From Flavobacterium sp. Leaf82 (lineage in GTDB: Bacteria > Bacteroidota > Bacteroidia > Flavobacteriales > Flavobacteriaceae), in contig NZ_LMMA01000032.1 of the NCBI RefSeq assembly GCF_001422725.1, positions 1 to 64,000 on the forward strand: a stretch of 64,000 nt of DNA, given 5' to 3'. Below, piece after piece: positions 42,130 to 50,678 of the stretch. The position numbers and the translations under genes were made by a program. Numbering within the stretch: the stretch's first letter is position 1; every line of letters begins with the position of its first letter. The notes below the pieces were generated by a model. That model saw nothing but the letters and a program-made list of their open reading frames with translations, was not told the origin of the DNA and ran no database searches.

Positions 42130-42292
42130 GCCACGAATTTCACTAATTTTCGCGAATTTCTTCGTGTTTTTGCGGAATTTTTTGCCAAAGATTGAAAGGA
42201 TTAAAAAGGATTTTTTTAGTAAATACTTAAAGCCATTTTTTGAAGACAAAAATAATTCGAGCTAATTCGTGAAATTCGTGGCAAAAAAATAT
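42130..42292. repeat. GCCACGAATT dispersed inverted repeat
   Basis: The outer arms TGCCACGAATTTCAC and GTGAAATTCGTGGCA face each other over about 160 bp, with inner words TTGCCAAAGATTGAAAGGATTAAAAAGG. Relatives occur at 42836-42995 and 59182-59288. No coding frame is present. Confidence 0.7.
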
Positions 42293-42676
42293 TTACTGTA
42301 CAACAGCTGTAAATTCAATTTCAACTAAATATTCAGGTGCAACAAGTTTACTTATTTCATAAAAACCGGTAGTTGGTTTTACATCTTTAAAAAAAGCTGA
42401 GTGCGCTCTTGCTACATCTTCAAAAGTAGTAATGTTGGTTGTAAAAATACGGGTTCTGATTACGTCTTTCATTCCAACATTCAGATCTTCCAAAACTTTT
42501 TCGACACGTTCCAGAATGTTGTAGGTTTGAGCATAAGCATCATCAGCTTTTACTTTTTCTCCATCAACAATAGCCACGGTGCCAGAAACTTCAATGATAT
42601 TGCCAATTCTTACGGCACGGCAATATCCCATTTTGTCTTCCCAAGGTGATCCTGTTAAGATGTTTTCTCTTTTCAT
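42293..42676 (-). CDS. RidA family protein (YjgF/YER057c/UK114)
   Basis: This is a 127-residue cytosolic protein. RidA enzymes hydrolyse reactive enamine/imine intermediates released by PLP enzymes and form trimers with active sites between subunits. Supporting motifs are SPWEDKMGYCRAVRIGNIIEVSGTVAI at the N-terminus, VIRTRIFTTNITTFEDVARAHSAFF with the conserved Arg, and the C-terminal GFYEISKLVAPEYLVEIEFTAVV with the conserved Glu. The strand layout is complete. A good promoter (TTG, 18 bp, TAAATTTG) lies upstream. It may belong to a branch other than archetypal RidA, as the P-T-G-F-Y-E segment varies. Confidence 0.88.
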   Translation of the reverse strand: MKRENILTGSPWEDKMGYCRAVRIGNIIEVSGTVAIVDGEKVKADDAYAQTYNILERVEKVLEDLNVGMKDVIRTRIFTTNITTFEDVARAHSAFFKDVKPTTGFYEISKLVAPEYLVEIEFTAVVQ

Positions 42677-42715
42677 TTTTAGTATTTTATTGAATTTGGT
42701 TTCTTTGCTTTAAAC

Positions 42716-42744
42716 CAAATTTAGGTTCGTTAATATCGTTGCAA
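42716..42744 (-). promoter_or_regulatory. Bacteroidota-type promoter of the RidA-family gene
   Basis: On the minus strand, TTG (42744-42742), an 18 bp spacer and TAAATTTG (42723-42716) match the consensus, 40 bp before the ATG. Confidence 0.6.
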
Positions 42745-42835
42745 TTTATAAAATATACAACTGAAAAAGAGTCAAATTAAGTTGAAATCATTTTAGAAAT
42801 TATTCTTTTTTGTGATATTTTAAGGGATAGTTTTT

Positions 42836-42995
42836 TTGCCACAGATTAATACCATTTTAAAGATTATCTATTTTGGGCAAAATTTGCACCATGAATTTCA
42901 CGAATTTACACCAATTTTAATTCGCTTAATTCGTGTAATTCGTGGCAAAAAAGCTCACATTATAAATCATTTAATCTGTGGAATCTGTGACAAAA
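42836..42995. repeat. Nested GCCACAGATT / GCCACGAATT dispersed repeats
   Basis: An outer pair, TTTTTTTGCCACAGATT at the start and AATCTGTG(GAATCTGTG)ACAAAAAA at the end, encloses an inner block with CACGAATTTAC and TTCGTGTAATTCGTGGCAAAAAA. It fills most of the gap between cbpM and the RidA gene (42677-43003). No coding frame is credible. Confidence 0.65.
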
Positions 42996-43003
42996 AAAAA
43001 TCT

Positions 43004-43309
43004 TTATTCAATTTGATGTTGTTCGTAAACACGGAGTTTATTTTGTGTAGCAATAAGGTTTTGTTGCAGCGATTCGATTTTATCCAATAGATTTGCGATA
43101 ACATCAATACCTTCTAAATTAATTTTAAGATCATAATGCAGGCGTATCATTTTTTCTACAGTTGGTAATTGTTCCGGTTCTAAATATTCATCTTCTTCCA
43201 GGAAAATAATTTTCACCAAACCATAATTATGAAGCTCAGTTATAAACGTATTTTCAATTTCGTGATAGACGCAAAATTGCTTTATTTGAATTAAGTTTTT
43301 GTTATTCAT
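43004..43309 (-). CDS. cbpM: Chaperone modulator CbpM
   Basis: This 101-residue cytosolic protein is of the MerR-like CbpM type. It binds the J-domain of CbpA and inhibits both its DnaK co-chaperone and DNA-binding activity. Recognisable parts are IQIKQFCVYHEIENTFITELHNYGLVKI, the helix EYLEPEQLPTVEKMIRLHYDLKINLEGIDVIANLLDKIESLQ and a short coiled-coil end. Its ATG overlaps the end of cbpA by 8 bp, the usual pairing, which implies translational coupling. Confidence 0.85.
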   Translation of the reverse strand: MNNKNLIQIKQFCVYHEIENTFITELHNYGLVKIIFLEEDEYLEPEQLPTVEKMIRLHYDLKINLEGIDVIANLLDKIESLQQNLIATQNKLRVYEQHQIE

Positions 43310-44219
43310 GATTTTTTAATTTAGCTAATTCCTGAAATAATTCTTTTTCTTTTTCGGATAATTTGGTAGGAAGTTTTAAAGTATATGTAATGTATAAATC
43401 ACCAAATTGATTCTCTTTTTTGTACACAGGAAAACCTTTTCCTTTCAGTTTTACCTTCGTTCCCGGTTGAGTTTCCGGAGCAACTTTTATTTTTACTTTT
43501 CCGTCAAAAGTGTTTACATTAGTTTCTCCACCTAATATTGCGGTGTATAAATCGAGATCAACATCTGCATATAGATTATTGCCTTCTCGTTTAAAATCTG
43601 AATTATTATCTATGAGAAAAGTAAGATATAAATCCCCATTTGGCCCACCATTAGCTCCGGGTGCACCATGATTTGGGATTTTAATAATTTGTCCGTTTTC
43701 GACTCCCGCGGGAATTGTAATTCGGATATTTTTACCATTTACCGTAAGGTTTTGTTTGTGAGTTGTATAGGCTGATGCTAAATCTAATTGCAATTCTGCA
43801 TTAAGATCCTGTCCTCTGTATTTTGCCTGACTTCTGGAACTTCTTCCGGCAGAACCGTACATAGAATTGAAGAAATCAGAAAAATCACTTCCTGAAAAAT
43901 CTCCTCCAAAATCAGAGTAACTTTGATTTCCGCCTTGCTGTTGTCTGGATTGTTGTTGATTAGGATTATAACCTGCTTTTTCAAATTCATCAGCATGTTT
44001 CCAGTCTTTTCCGTATTTGTCATATTTTTTACGATTTTCAGGATTGCTTAAAACTTCATTTGCTTCATTTATTTCCTTGAATTTTTTCTCTGCTTCTTTA
44101 TCATTCGGATTCAAATCCGGATGATATTTTCGGGCTAATTTTCGATATGCTTTTTTAATTTCAGCTTCAGTGGCAGCTTTGGTAATTTCTAATGCTTTAT
44201 AATAGTCAATGTAGTCCAT
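43302..44219 (-). CDS. cbpA: Curved-DNA-binding protein CbpA (DnaJ-family)
   Basis: This 305-residue co-chaperone has an N-terminal J-domain at residues 1-68 (DYYKALEITKAATEAEIKKAYRKLARKYHPDLNPND, HPD at 33-35). A G/F/Q-rich linker with QQQSRQQQGGNQ and FGGDFSGSDFSDFFNSMYG follows. There is no zinc-finger domain, and two DnaJ C-terminal domains cover about 135-300 (ITIPAGVENGQIIKIPNHGAPG, YTAILGGETNVNTFDGKVKIKV, LKGKGFPVYK). Lack of the cysteine repeats places it in the CbpA rather than the DnaJ class. The ATG at 44219 is used because the 44264 frame start adds a non-homologous leader. It is coupled to cbpM. Confidence 0.92.
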   Translation of the reverse strand: MDYIDYYKALEITKAATEAEIKKAYRKLARKYHPDLNPNDKEAEKKFKEINEANEVLSNPENRKKYDKYGKDWKHADEFEKAGYNPNQQQSRQQQGGNQSYSDFGGDFSGSDFSDFFNSMYGSAGRSSRSQAKYRGQDLNAELQLDLASAYTTHKQNLTVNGKNIRITIPAGVENGQIIKIPNHGAPGANGGPNGDLYLTFLIDNNSDFKREGNNLYADVDLDLYTAILGGETNVNTFDGKVKIKVAPETQPGTKVKLKGKGFPVYKKENQFGDLYITYTLKLPTKLSEKEKELFQELAKLKNHE

Positions 44220-44453
44220 TTGCTTGTATTTTAATAAGTAAATTAAAATATTGAAGTTAATCATAAGTTATTAAATGTCAAAGTAAAAACATCATTTTCA
44301 ACTTAATATTGATGTTTTAAGAAATACAGGAGAAGAAAACTATTTTTTAAGTTAAATCTTACTTTTTTGTAGTTTTTCAGGATTATTACTTATAATATTG
44401 CAGAAATAAACCTACAAAATAATTATGTAATCTAACCTTTTATATATTTAATT

Positions 44454-44870
44454 ATGAAAAATTTATCTTCCTTAAAATCAGTTATTAGTTTTATTTTAAT
44501 AACTACAATGTCAATCTTGCTGGCAAGCTGTAGCTCCAGCCACGATGATGATAATTCACCTTCAGCCGGCAATACTTTTAATCAGGCAGATTTTAATTTA
44601 ACTGTTACATCAACAAAGTTTGTTGCTGATTGGCTTGAAATTAACTATTCTGTAAAAAACACTTCTAAAATATCATATTCCAAATATGATCAAGGAAATT
44701 TCACCGTGAAGTTTACGGCTAGAACTACTGATGGTGAAATTTTTCAAAGAACTACATATGTAGAGTATGTCGAAGCGGGAGTGACGTACACAGATGATGT
44801 GCATCTTAATTATACTGCGGGAAAAACATTAGACCTTTCTACCTTAACAGCTGTTATTGTAACGGATTAA
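44454..44870 (+). CDS. Lipoprotein with an Ig-like beta domain, unknown function
   Basis: This 138-residue exported protein has a lipoprotein signal ending at Cys26 (ILLASC). A Ser/Asp-rich linker (SSSHDDDNSPSAGN) follows, then a beta domain of about 90 residues (DFNLTVTSTKFVADWLEINYSVKNTSK, FTVKFTARTTDGE, YTDDVHLNYTAGKTLDLSTLTAVIVTD). The pattern resembles DUF4352/Ig-like accessory lipoproteins, but I cannot name the family. It is a single gene followed by a weak hairpin. The leader 44265-44453 is AT-rich and holds no other gene. Confidence 0.7.
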   Translation: MKNLSSLKSVISFILITTMSILLASCSSSHDDDNSPSAGNTFNQADFNLTVTSTKFVADWLEINYSVKNTSKISYSKYDQGNFTVKFTARTTDGEIFQRTTYVEYVEAGVTYTDDVHLNYTAGKTLDLSTLTAVIVTD

Positions 44871-44920
44871 TTCTATCATAATTTCTACTTTTAGTTAAAA
44901 ATAATTTTACTTTATTAGCA

Positions 44921-44960
44921 ATAAATCCGATTTGTTTAGTCAAGTCGGATTTTTGTTTTT
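44921..44960 (+). terminator. Terminator after the 44454 lipoprotein gene
   Basis: AAATCCGA / TCGGATTT arms around TTTGTTTAGTCAAG, followed by T-rich sequence. Confidence 0.65.
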
Positions 44961-45059
44961 TGTATATATTATGAGCAATAAATACAAATAAAGATTTTGT
45001 TTGGCAGGTTTTTTGCTTTCCAAAAATTAGCCTAATATATTGTTATAATAGTCTTAAAG

Positions 45060-45091
45060 TTGTAGCGCCTAATTAAATTATGCTATTTTTG
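45060..45091 (+). promoter_or_regulatory. Bacteroidota-type promoter of the 45151 gene
   Basis: TTG (45060-45062), a 21 bp spacer and TATTTTTG (45084-45091). The predicted start of transcription is near 45098, which excludes the in-frame codon at 45091 and supports the ATG at 45151. Confidence 0.6.
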
Positions 45092-45150
45092 TGATGCTAC
45101 ACTCTGATTTTATAAAAATTATAAAAGCCGATTCGATAAATACTTTTTCA

Positions 45151-45867
45151 ATGAAGCACATTTTATTTTTCATATTATTTTTTACAGCTGTAACTGTTTC
45201 AGCTCAGACTGAATTTGGTACAAAATTCAGACCTATTGCAGCACCAAAATTTGGCGCAAAACCTAAAAAAACTCCATTACCGGAAGTAAAAGATCCTCAG
45301 GCTGATAATATGGATATGCCAAGTATAAAAACGCCAAACGTTTTTGATAATACCAGTATTACGCCAAAATCGCAATTGCAGGTAGGAGCAGAGAAAAGCA
45401 AATTTACCATGTCTACAGAAACTGATTTTGCGAATCCCGGCGATCGTTATGTTCCTAAAATGGAAAAAGAATTAGACAAAGCATTGAAAGATGCAGGACT
45501 AAAAGAAGGACGCGGAACATTGGTAAAGCATAATATTTCGTTAGGAGATTTTAGAACAAAATCTAAATATTTTATTGTAAAATTTAGAGATTTTGGTGCA
45601 ATAGACGGCGATTTAATAAAAGTTTCGTCTAATGATAAAGTTATAAGAGATCAATTACTTTTAGATTCCAATTTTAAAGATGTCAAAATTGACCTTGCAA
45701 ACGGCTTTAATAAACTGGATTTTGAAGCCTTAAACATAGGAACACTGGGAGGAAATACTGCCGAAATTCAGGTCTTTGATGACAAAGGACAATTAGTAAC
45801 CAATGATTATTGGGATAATCTTGCTGCTGGATTTAAAGCTTCGATTATTGTAACAAAAGAAGAATAA
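45151..45867 (+). CDS. Exported protein of unknown function
   Basis: This 238-residue protein has a signal peptide (MKHILFFILFFTAVTVSAQ). The mature N-terminus is low-complexity, rich in Pro/Lys (FGTKFRPIAAPKFGAKPKKTPLPEVKDP). It is followed by a linker and a folded C-terminal region: TLVKHNISLGDFRTKSKYFIVKFRDFGAIDGDLIKV, then NGFNKLDFEALNIGTLGGNTAEIQVFDDKGQLVTNDYWDNLAAGFKASIIVTK. The last part reads like a beta sandwich and appears in flavobacterial secreted proteins of unknown role. The motif DFGAIDGDLIKV may bind a ligand but matches nothing I can name. The start is set by the promoter position and the signal peptide. Confidence 0.75.
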   Translation: MKHILFFILFFTAVTVSAQTEFGTKFRPIAAPKFGAKPKKTPLPEVKDPQADNMDMPSIKTPNVFDNTSITPKSQLQVGAEKSKFTMSTETDFANPGDRYVPKMEKELDKALKDAGLKEGRGTLVKHNISLGDFRTKSKYFIVKFRDFGAIDGDLIKVSSNDKVIRDQLLLDSNFKDVKIDLANGFNKLDFEALNIGTLGGNTAEIQVFDDKGQLVTNDYWDNLAAGFKASIIVTKEE

Positions 45868-45933
45868 GTTACCCTTGGAATCTTTGCTTTTTGACGGATA
45901 TATTTTACCGCTTTTATAATCTTCAAAAAAAAT

Positions 45934-46000
45934 AAGCACATAGAAACATAGCGCTTTTAGAAAATTATTTCTGAAAGAATAGCTATGTTTTTATGTGCTA
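45934..46000. terminator. Long inverted repeat between convergent genes
   Basis: AGCACATAGAAACATAGC and GCTATGTTTTTATGTGCT pair over 18 bases (one mismatch), with a 29-nt loop. It lies between the convergent 45151 gene and the MFS gene and probably ends transcription from both sides. It resembles dispersed CACATAGAAACATAG words in flavobacteria. Confidence 0.6.
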
Positions 46001-46024
46001 AATAAATTATACACAACAGTTTAT

Positions 46025-47290
46025 TTACTCTTTGATGAGTTCATTATTATTAGTTGTTTTTCCTTCTCCGGTTTCCTTCAATAGAAAACTTACTACGATT
46101 GCTATAGAGATTCCGATAATCCAAAATAAACCTGCTTGCTGAAAATGCACTGTTTTATCAGTAGCATCCTGAATAGTTTTGCCAAATAAATGACTAAATA
46201 AAGGACTTAAAAGTGTTGTTACGCCAAAAGTTATAAAATTAATGGCTCCTGTTGCACTTCCTTTTACATGATCTGGATTGGCTTCTTTAATTATCGAATA
46301 CGGAATCATTGCGGCTCCGGAACCCAGACCCAGTAAGAACATACTGAATTTTGTAGAAAGCAAATCCGGGAAGTACAATAACTGAACTAAACTAAGAATC
46401 ATAAATAAAGCACCAAATATTAAAACTGGTTTTCGTTTGTTTATTTTATCGGTAATATATCCCAATAGCGGACATCCAAATACCCAGCCAAACGCAACCA
46501 TAGCACTTGAGATTGTTGCTGTATGAAAATCGAAACCACGATCTTTCTGGAAAAAATCAACAGCCCATGTCATTGCAAATATGGTTGTTGGCGCAAATAA
46601 TAATCCTGAAACAATGCCACATAACCACGATTGTGGATTACTGAAAACTATTTTATAAGGACTTAATAATCCTTGTTTCTTTTGAGGGATTACTGGTTCT
46701 TCTTCGGTTTTATTTGCCGGAGTTATATACCAAAGCCCGAAAGCAACAATAATGATAAAAATCCCAACCGACAGCCAGAAGGTATTGATATTCATTCCTT
46801 TTTCGATTAAAGGTCCTACAACAAATTGCCCTGCTGAACCTCCCAGCATTCCCAAACATTGAGTAAAACCTATTGCGGTGGCAAGTGATTTTGCCGAGAA
46901 TCCTTTACTGGCAAGATACACACAACCCGGAAAAGCAAAGGCACATCCGGCACCTTGAAATAAACGTCCGGTGACGCCGCTAAACTGGTTTGAAATCAGG
47001 AATAATAGACAGCCAATTCCTAAAATAAGTGCTCCGGCAAAAAGAGAATATTTAGCCCCAAAGCGATCTAAAGCAATTCCTGCAATCAAACTGCAAGTAG
47101 AATAAGTGTAATAATAGGTTCCAACAATTTCTACTAATCTAATATCATTTACAGAAAAACTTTGCGAAAGTTCCGGAAACATTACTGCGGGAGCAGAACG
47201 TATAACATAATCTAAAAAATAGAAAACCAAACCAAATACCCATGCAATGACATAGTATTTGGTATAGGATTTATTGGTGTCTACATTCAT
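46025..47290 (-). CDS. MFS transporter
   Basis: This 421-residue inner-membrane carrier has 12 hydrophobic helices. It shows the major facilitator signature after helix 2 (GIALDRFGAKYSLFAGALILGIG) and its counterpart after helix 8 (GYITDKINKRKPVLIFGALFMIL), with a cytoplasmic loop TPANKTEEEPVIPQKKQG between halves. The sequence resembles the anion:cation symporter/oxalate-formate branch, which moves organic acids, but the substrate is a guess. It starts 29 bp after poxB on the same strand, so a link to pyruvate or acetate metabolism is plausible. Confidence 0.85.
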   Translation of the reverse strand: MNVDTNKSYTKYYVIAWVFGLVFYFLDYVIRSAPAVMFPELSQSFSVNDIRLVEIVGTYYYTYSTCSLIAGIALDRFGAKYSLFAGALILGIGCLLFLISNQFSGVTGRLFQGAGCAFAFPGCVYLASKGFSAKSLATAIGFTQCLGMLGGSAGQFVVGPLIEKGMNINTFWLSVGIFIIIVAFGLWYITPANKTEEEPVIPQKKQGLLSPYKIVFSNPQSWLCGIVSGLLFAPTTIFAMTWAVDFFQKDRGFDFHTATISSAMVAFGWVFGCPLLGYITDKINKRKPVLIFGALFMILSLVQLLYFPDLLSTKFSMFLLGLGSGAAMIPYSIIKEANPDHVKGSATGAINFITFGVTTLLSPLFSHLFGKTIQDATDKTVHFQQAGLFWIIGISIAIVVSFLLKETGEGKTTNNNELIKE

Positions 47291-47319
47291 AAAATAATTG
47301 TTTTAAAGTTACGTACCAT

Positions 47320-49056
47320 TTATAAGCCTTCTTTTAAGTGTTTGTAATTCGACTTAATGGTATCCAGAACTTCTTCCATTTTACCGCCAAGCATCAGCCT
47401 GGTCATAGATTTTGCCATACCTACAACTTGTTCCCATTCTACTTTTGGTGGCATCGCCAATGCATTTGGATTAGTAAAAATATTTAATAAAACAGGACCA
47501 TTATGACGGAATGCATTTTCTATAGCGCCCTGAACTTCTTCGGGTTTGTGAACATTTACGCCCTGAAATCCCATTGCCTGAGCAATCAGACCAAAGTCCG
47601 GATTCACCATATCGGTTTCATTGTCCGGTAAACCGCCAACTTCCATTTCGAGTTTTACCATTCCCAAAGCACGATTATTAAAAACTATAATTTTTATGGG
47701 AATATTATATTGATGAATAGTTGCCAAATCTCCCAATAACATTGATAAACCACCATCGCCACACATAGCAATAACTTGCCTTTCCGGATGTGCAAGAGCA
47801 GCTCCAATCGCCATAGGCATTGCATTTGCCATCGATCCGTGATTAAAAGAACCCAGCATTTTTCGTTCTCCGGTTCCTTTAATAAAACGCGCTCCCCAAA
47901 CACAAGTCATTCCGGTATCTACCGTAAAAATGGCATCATTACTGGCTAATTTATCAATGATATGCGCTACATATTCAGGCTGAATTGTGTCTTCTCCGCC
48001 ATTATCATTAATATAAGTGTTCATATTTTCTTTTACACTGGCATACAATTTAAGTTGCGCGTCTAAAAAACTATCATCTGTTTTAGTTTCCAGCAATGGT
48101 AATAAAGCTTCTATAGTATCAGCAACATCACCGCATAAACCCATATAAAGATTGGCTCTTCGGCCTAAACGTTCTGTGCTTGTGTCGATTTGAATGATTT
48201 TATTATCTGAAGGCATAAATTTATCATAAGGAAAATCAGTTCCTAATAATAAAACCAAATGAGATTCATGCATACTATGATAAGCAGAAGGCTGCCCGAG
48301 TAATCCTGTCATTCCTATTTCGTTAGGATTATTAGGCTGAATACTCATTTTTCCTCGAAACGAATATCCAACGGGAGCTTTGATATGTTGGGATAATTGT
48401 ACCACCTGATCGTGTGCTTTTTCAGCTCCAATTCCGCAAAACAAAGTTATTTTAGAACTTTCATTGATCGCTTTTGCTAATTGCTGTAATTCAAAATCAG
48501 AAGGTCTGATAACAGGATTACAATGAAAATATTGGGTAGATATATTGCTTTCAACCGCTTTTAACTCAGAAACATCTCCGGGTAAACCAATAACTGCGAC
48601 ACCTTTTTTGCCTAATGCATGTTGAATTGCGGTTTGTATAATTCTTGGTGCTTGTTCAGCAGTCATAATCATCTGATTGTAGCAGCTGCAATCATCAAAG
48701 AGCTTAATGGTATTGGTTTCCTGAAAATAATCCATTCCCATTTCGCTCGTATTTATTGTAGATGCAATGGCTAATAAAGGTACATGCGAGCGATGCGCAT
48801 CATACAAACCATTGATTAAATGTACATGTCCTGGACCGCAACTTCCGGCACAAACAGCAAAACCGTCTAATTCTGCTTCGGCAGCTGCTGCATAAGCGCC
48901 AACTTCTTCATGTCGCACATGAATCCATTTTATTTTTCCGTTTCTGCGAATTGCATCATTAAAATGATTTAAACTATCACCGGTAACCGCATATACACGT
49001 TTTACTCCGGCCTCTACCAACATGTCGACTAATTGTTCTGCAACTATTTTACTCAT
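47320..49056 (-). CDS. poxB: Pyruvate dehydrogenase (quinone) / pyruvate oxidase-type ThDP enzyme
   Basis: This 578-residue enzyme is close to E. coli PoxB in length and along the chain. Shared segments include VTGDSLNHFND, HVRHEEVGAYAAAAEAEL with the catalytic Glu50, CAGSCGPGHVHLINGLYDAHRSHVPLLAIA, FQETNTIKLFDDCS, GMTGLLG, LLGTDFPY and GSFNHGSMANAMPMAIGAA. The ThDP motif is GDGGLSMLLGD ending in FNNRALGMVKLEME. PoxB decarboxylates pyruvate to acetate and CO2 with ThDP and FAD, passing electrons to membrane quinone. The C-terminal tail (VEWEQVVGMAKSMTRLMLGGKMEEV) aligns with the E. coli membrane-activation region. The MFS gene follows. Confidence 0.9.
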   Translation of the reverse strand: MSKIVAEQLVDMLVEAGVKRVYAVTGDSLNHFNDAIRRNGKIKWIHVRHEEVGAYAAAAEAELDGFAVCAGSCGPGHVHLINGLYDAHRSHVPLLAIASTINTSEMGMDYFQETNTIKLFDDCSCYNQMIMTAEQAPRIIQTAIQHALGKKGVAVIGLPGDVSELKAVESNISTQYFHCNPVIRPSDFELQQLAKAINESSKITLFCGIGAEKAHDQVVQLSQHIKAPVGYSFRGKMSIQPNNPNEIGMTGLLGQPSAYHSMHESHLVLLLGTDFPYDKFMPSDNKIIQIDTSTERLGRRANLYMGLCGDVADTIEALLPLLETKTDDSFLDAQLKLYASVKENMNTYINDNGGEDTIQPEYVAHIIDKLASNDAIFTVDTGMTCVWGARFIKGTGERKMLGSFNHGSMANAMPMAIGAALAHPERQVIAMCGDGGLSMLLGDLATIHQYNIPIKIIVFNNRALGMVKLEMEVGGLPDNETDMVNPDFGLIAQAMGFQGVNVHKPEEVQGAIENAFRHNGPVLLNIFTNPNALAMPPKVEWEQVVGMAKSMTRLMLGGKMEEVLDTIKSNYKHLKEGL

Positions 49057-49343
49057 GGATTATATTTTTAAAATTAATATTTAGACAGTATCAACATTGG
49101 TTATGGTTTACTTTCTTAAATGATTAGATTTTAAGATACATCTGGTTATGATGTAAAAATAATTTGGTATGGTTTTATAAATTTAAGGAAAAGATTTGGT
49201 TTGAGGAAGGTTCCTTTCTTAAAGGTTCTGAGTTTTTGAACAAGCAAGAAATTAAGATTTTCTTTAAAATTCAAAACCACAAAGATTTAGGGAAATATTT
49301 ATGATACTGTTAAAGGACAAAATTCTATCAATAAAAAAATATT
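49057..49343. other. Gene-free spacer upstream of poxB
   Basis: AT-rich sequence with some AAGGTTC and TTCTGAG words of the dispersed repeat family, and a CAAAACCACAAAGATTTAGGG word. No clear promoter box for poxB was found, and no coding frame. Confidence 0.4.
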
Positions 49344-49796
49344 TTAATAGTGATTAGATGGCATTCCGCTTAAGCCCATAGCAAGAAACCAAAGAAAAGA
49401 AAAAAGAATCGACAGGATTAGGGTAATTACAAAACGAATTAAATACGAGTTTCCTACTGTCTGATTTATATATCGGGGATTTTTAATTAATAAAAAAGCC
49501 TGAAAAATTAAGTTGATTATTATTGCAATGATAACTATGAATTCATTAATTGTGCTAAATGTTAATCCAATACACAATGCTAATAAGGATTGTAATATTC
49601 CTAAAAGAATGCTTTTTAACCGTTGTTTTTTAATTTTAAAAACAAGATAAAAAGCATAAATGAAATAAGATATTCCGCCAATGAATGCAAAATCATTATA
49701 ACCATGATTTGACATGAATTCATATACAATAACAGGAAAGAGGATAACAATAAAAATAATTAAAAGATGTAATATTATTTTTTGAATTATTTTCAT
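49344..49796 (-). CDS. Small integral membrane protein of unknown function
   Basis: This 150-residue protein has four to five hydrophobic helices: about 8-28, 36-52, 62-80, 85-103 and 118-140. Charged loops are HGYNDF and KIKKQRLKS. No catalytic or transport motif is visible. The C-terminus reads GLSGMPSNHY. It has flavobacterial-like codon use and is flanked by repeats, without an operon partner. The family is not recognised. Confidence 0.6.
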   Translation of the reverse strand: MKIIQKIILHLLIIFIVILFPVIVYEFMSNHGYNDFAFIGGISYFIYAFYLVFKIKKQRLKSILLGILQSLLALCIGLTFSTINEFIVIIAIIINLIFQAFLLIKNPRYINQTVGNSYLIRFVITLILSILFSFLWFLAMGLSGMPSNHY

Positions 49797-49861
49797 GTTG
49801 ATTTCTTTAAAGTATAATTTTTTTTGAAGGTACTAAGTTTTTTTATTTTTTGAACAAAACA

Positions 49862-49914
49862 AAAAAGGTTCAAAAGAAACAAAGTTTGTTACGCTTCGTT
49901 TACTTCTGAACCTT
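49862..49914. terminator. Imperfect long hairpin after the 49942 lipoprotein gene
   Basis: AAAGGTTCA and TGAACCTTT arms enclose AAACAAAG / CTTCGTTT inner arms, with A/T runs outside. It belongs to the AAGGTTCTGAG repeat family and may terminate the lipoprotein gene on the minus strand. Confidence 0.5.
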
Positions 49915-49941
49915 TCTCACTTTACAATTTTAAACCTTTGG

Positions 49942-50469
49942 CTAAAATGGATCTGCAGTTACTCTAAATTTCATATCTGCTTTTACCGTTACATCTTTCG
50001 TAAGGGTTTCTTTTAAGGTAATCTTAGTTCTGATTTTATATTTATCAGCTTTTATGTATTGATCTAATCTGGCATCGGTACAAATTAAATCAATGGTATT
50101 ATTTGTTGAGTTAATATTATCCTGATAGGCCAATTCTATTTCGTCAGAATCTGTTGTTGAAATGTACAAATGAATCGATTTCAAAAATGTAAATGTTTTA
50201 TCAGCAGGATCTGCAATCGATAATTTAAGCGATCTTATTTTTACATCCTTTACCAGACTTGCTTTGGTTTTGTTGTTTTCAAATTCAGCCGAAGAATTTG
50301 TTGTTACATCAGGCGTGATAATTTCTGAAGGTAAATTAATAGGTGAAGTACTTTTTATTTTAATCGAAGTTTCATTCGAAATAGTAAAAGACAGTAAATC
50401 ATCAACTGCATCACATGAAGTTAAAAATACAGCTAGGAAAAGAGAAAGGGCAACTAGTTTTGATTTCAT
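49942..50469 (-). CDS. Lipoprotein of unknown function
   Basis: This 175-residue protein is anchored by a lipoprotein signal (Cys19, AVFLTSC). The mature domain is beta-rich: LSFTISNETSIKIKSTSPINLP, NSSAEFENNKTKASLVKDVKIRSLKLSIADP, KSIHLYISTTDSDEIELAY, then KYKIRTKITLKETLTKDVTVKADMKFRVTADPF. The regular strand pattern and lack of conserved polar clusters suggest a structural or binding role on the envelope surface. The family is not recognised, although similar short lipoproteins are frequent in flavobacteria. Confidence 0.7.
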   Translation of the reverse strand: MKSKLVALSLFLAVFLTSCDAVDDLLSFTISNETSIKIKSTSPINLPSEIITPDVTTNSSAEFENNKTKASLVKDVKIRSLKLSIADPADKTFTFLKSIHLYISTTDSDEIELAYQDNINSTNNTIDLICTDARLDQYIKADKYKIRTKITLKETLTKDVTVKADMKFRVTADPF

Positions 50470-50524
50470 AAATATGGTTTTTTTCTAAATACGATATTTT
50501 TTGAAAGTTGGATTTTTTTTGAGA

Positions 50525-50622
50525 AGGTACTAAGTTGCTAAGTTTCTGAGTAACTAAGATTTTTTGTTTTAGCTGCTTAAAAAACTCAGAACCTTAGTGA
50601 CTTAGAGTCTTAGAACCTTTTT
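50525..50622. repeat. AAGGTACTAAGTTGCTAAG / CTTAGTGACTTAGAGTC inverted repeat
   Basis: A run of CTAAG/TTCTGAG words on the left is mirrored by CTCAGAACCTTAG words on the right (about 98 bp overall). The same words recur after purM and after nagB. Confidence 0.6.
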
Positions 50623-50667
50623 TAGAAAAAAAATAAAATTCCATTTTTAAGATTGAAATATAAAAAG

Positions 50668-50675
50668 TATTTTTG
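50668..50675 (+). promoter_or_regulatory. TAnnTTTG box directly before guaA
   Basis: TATTTTTG ends 3 bp before the guaA ATG, so a transcript from it would begin at or just about the start codon. A TTG at the right spacing is not evident. Confidence 0.35.
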
Positions 50676-50678
50676 CGC

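Noticed and set aside
42105-42292. Fluoride riboswitch before the CLC gene
   Set aside because: I looked for a crcB-type conserved core and pseudoknot pattern in this gap; only the GCCACGAATT repeat is visible.
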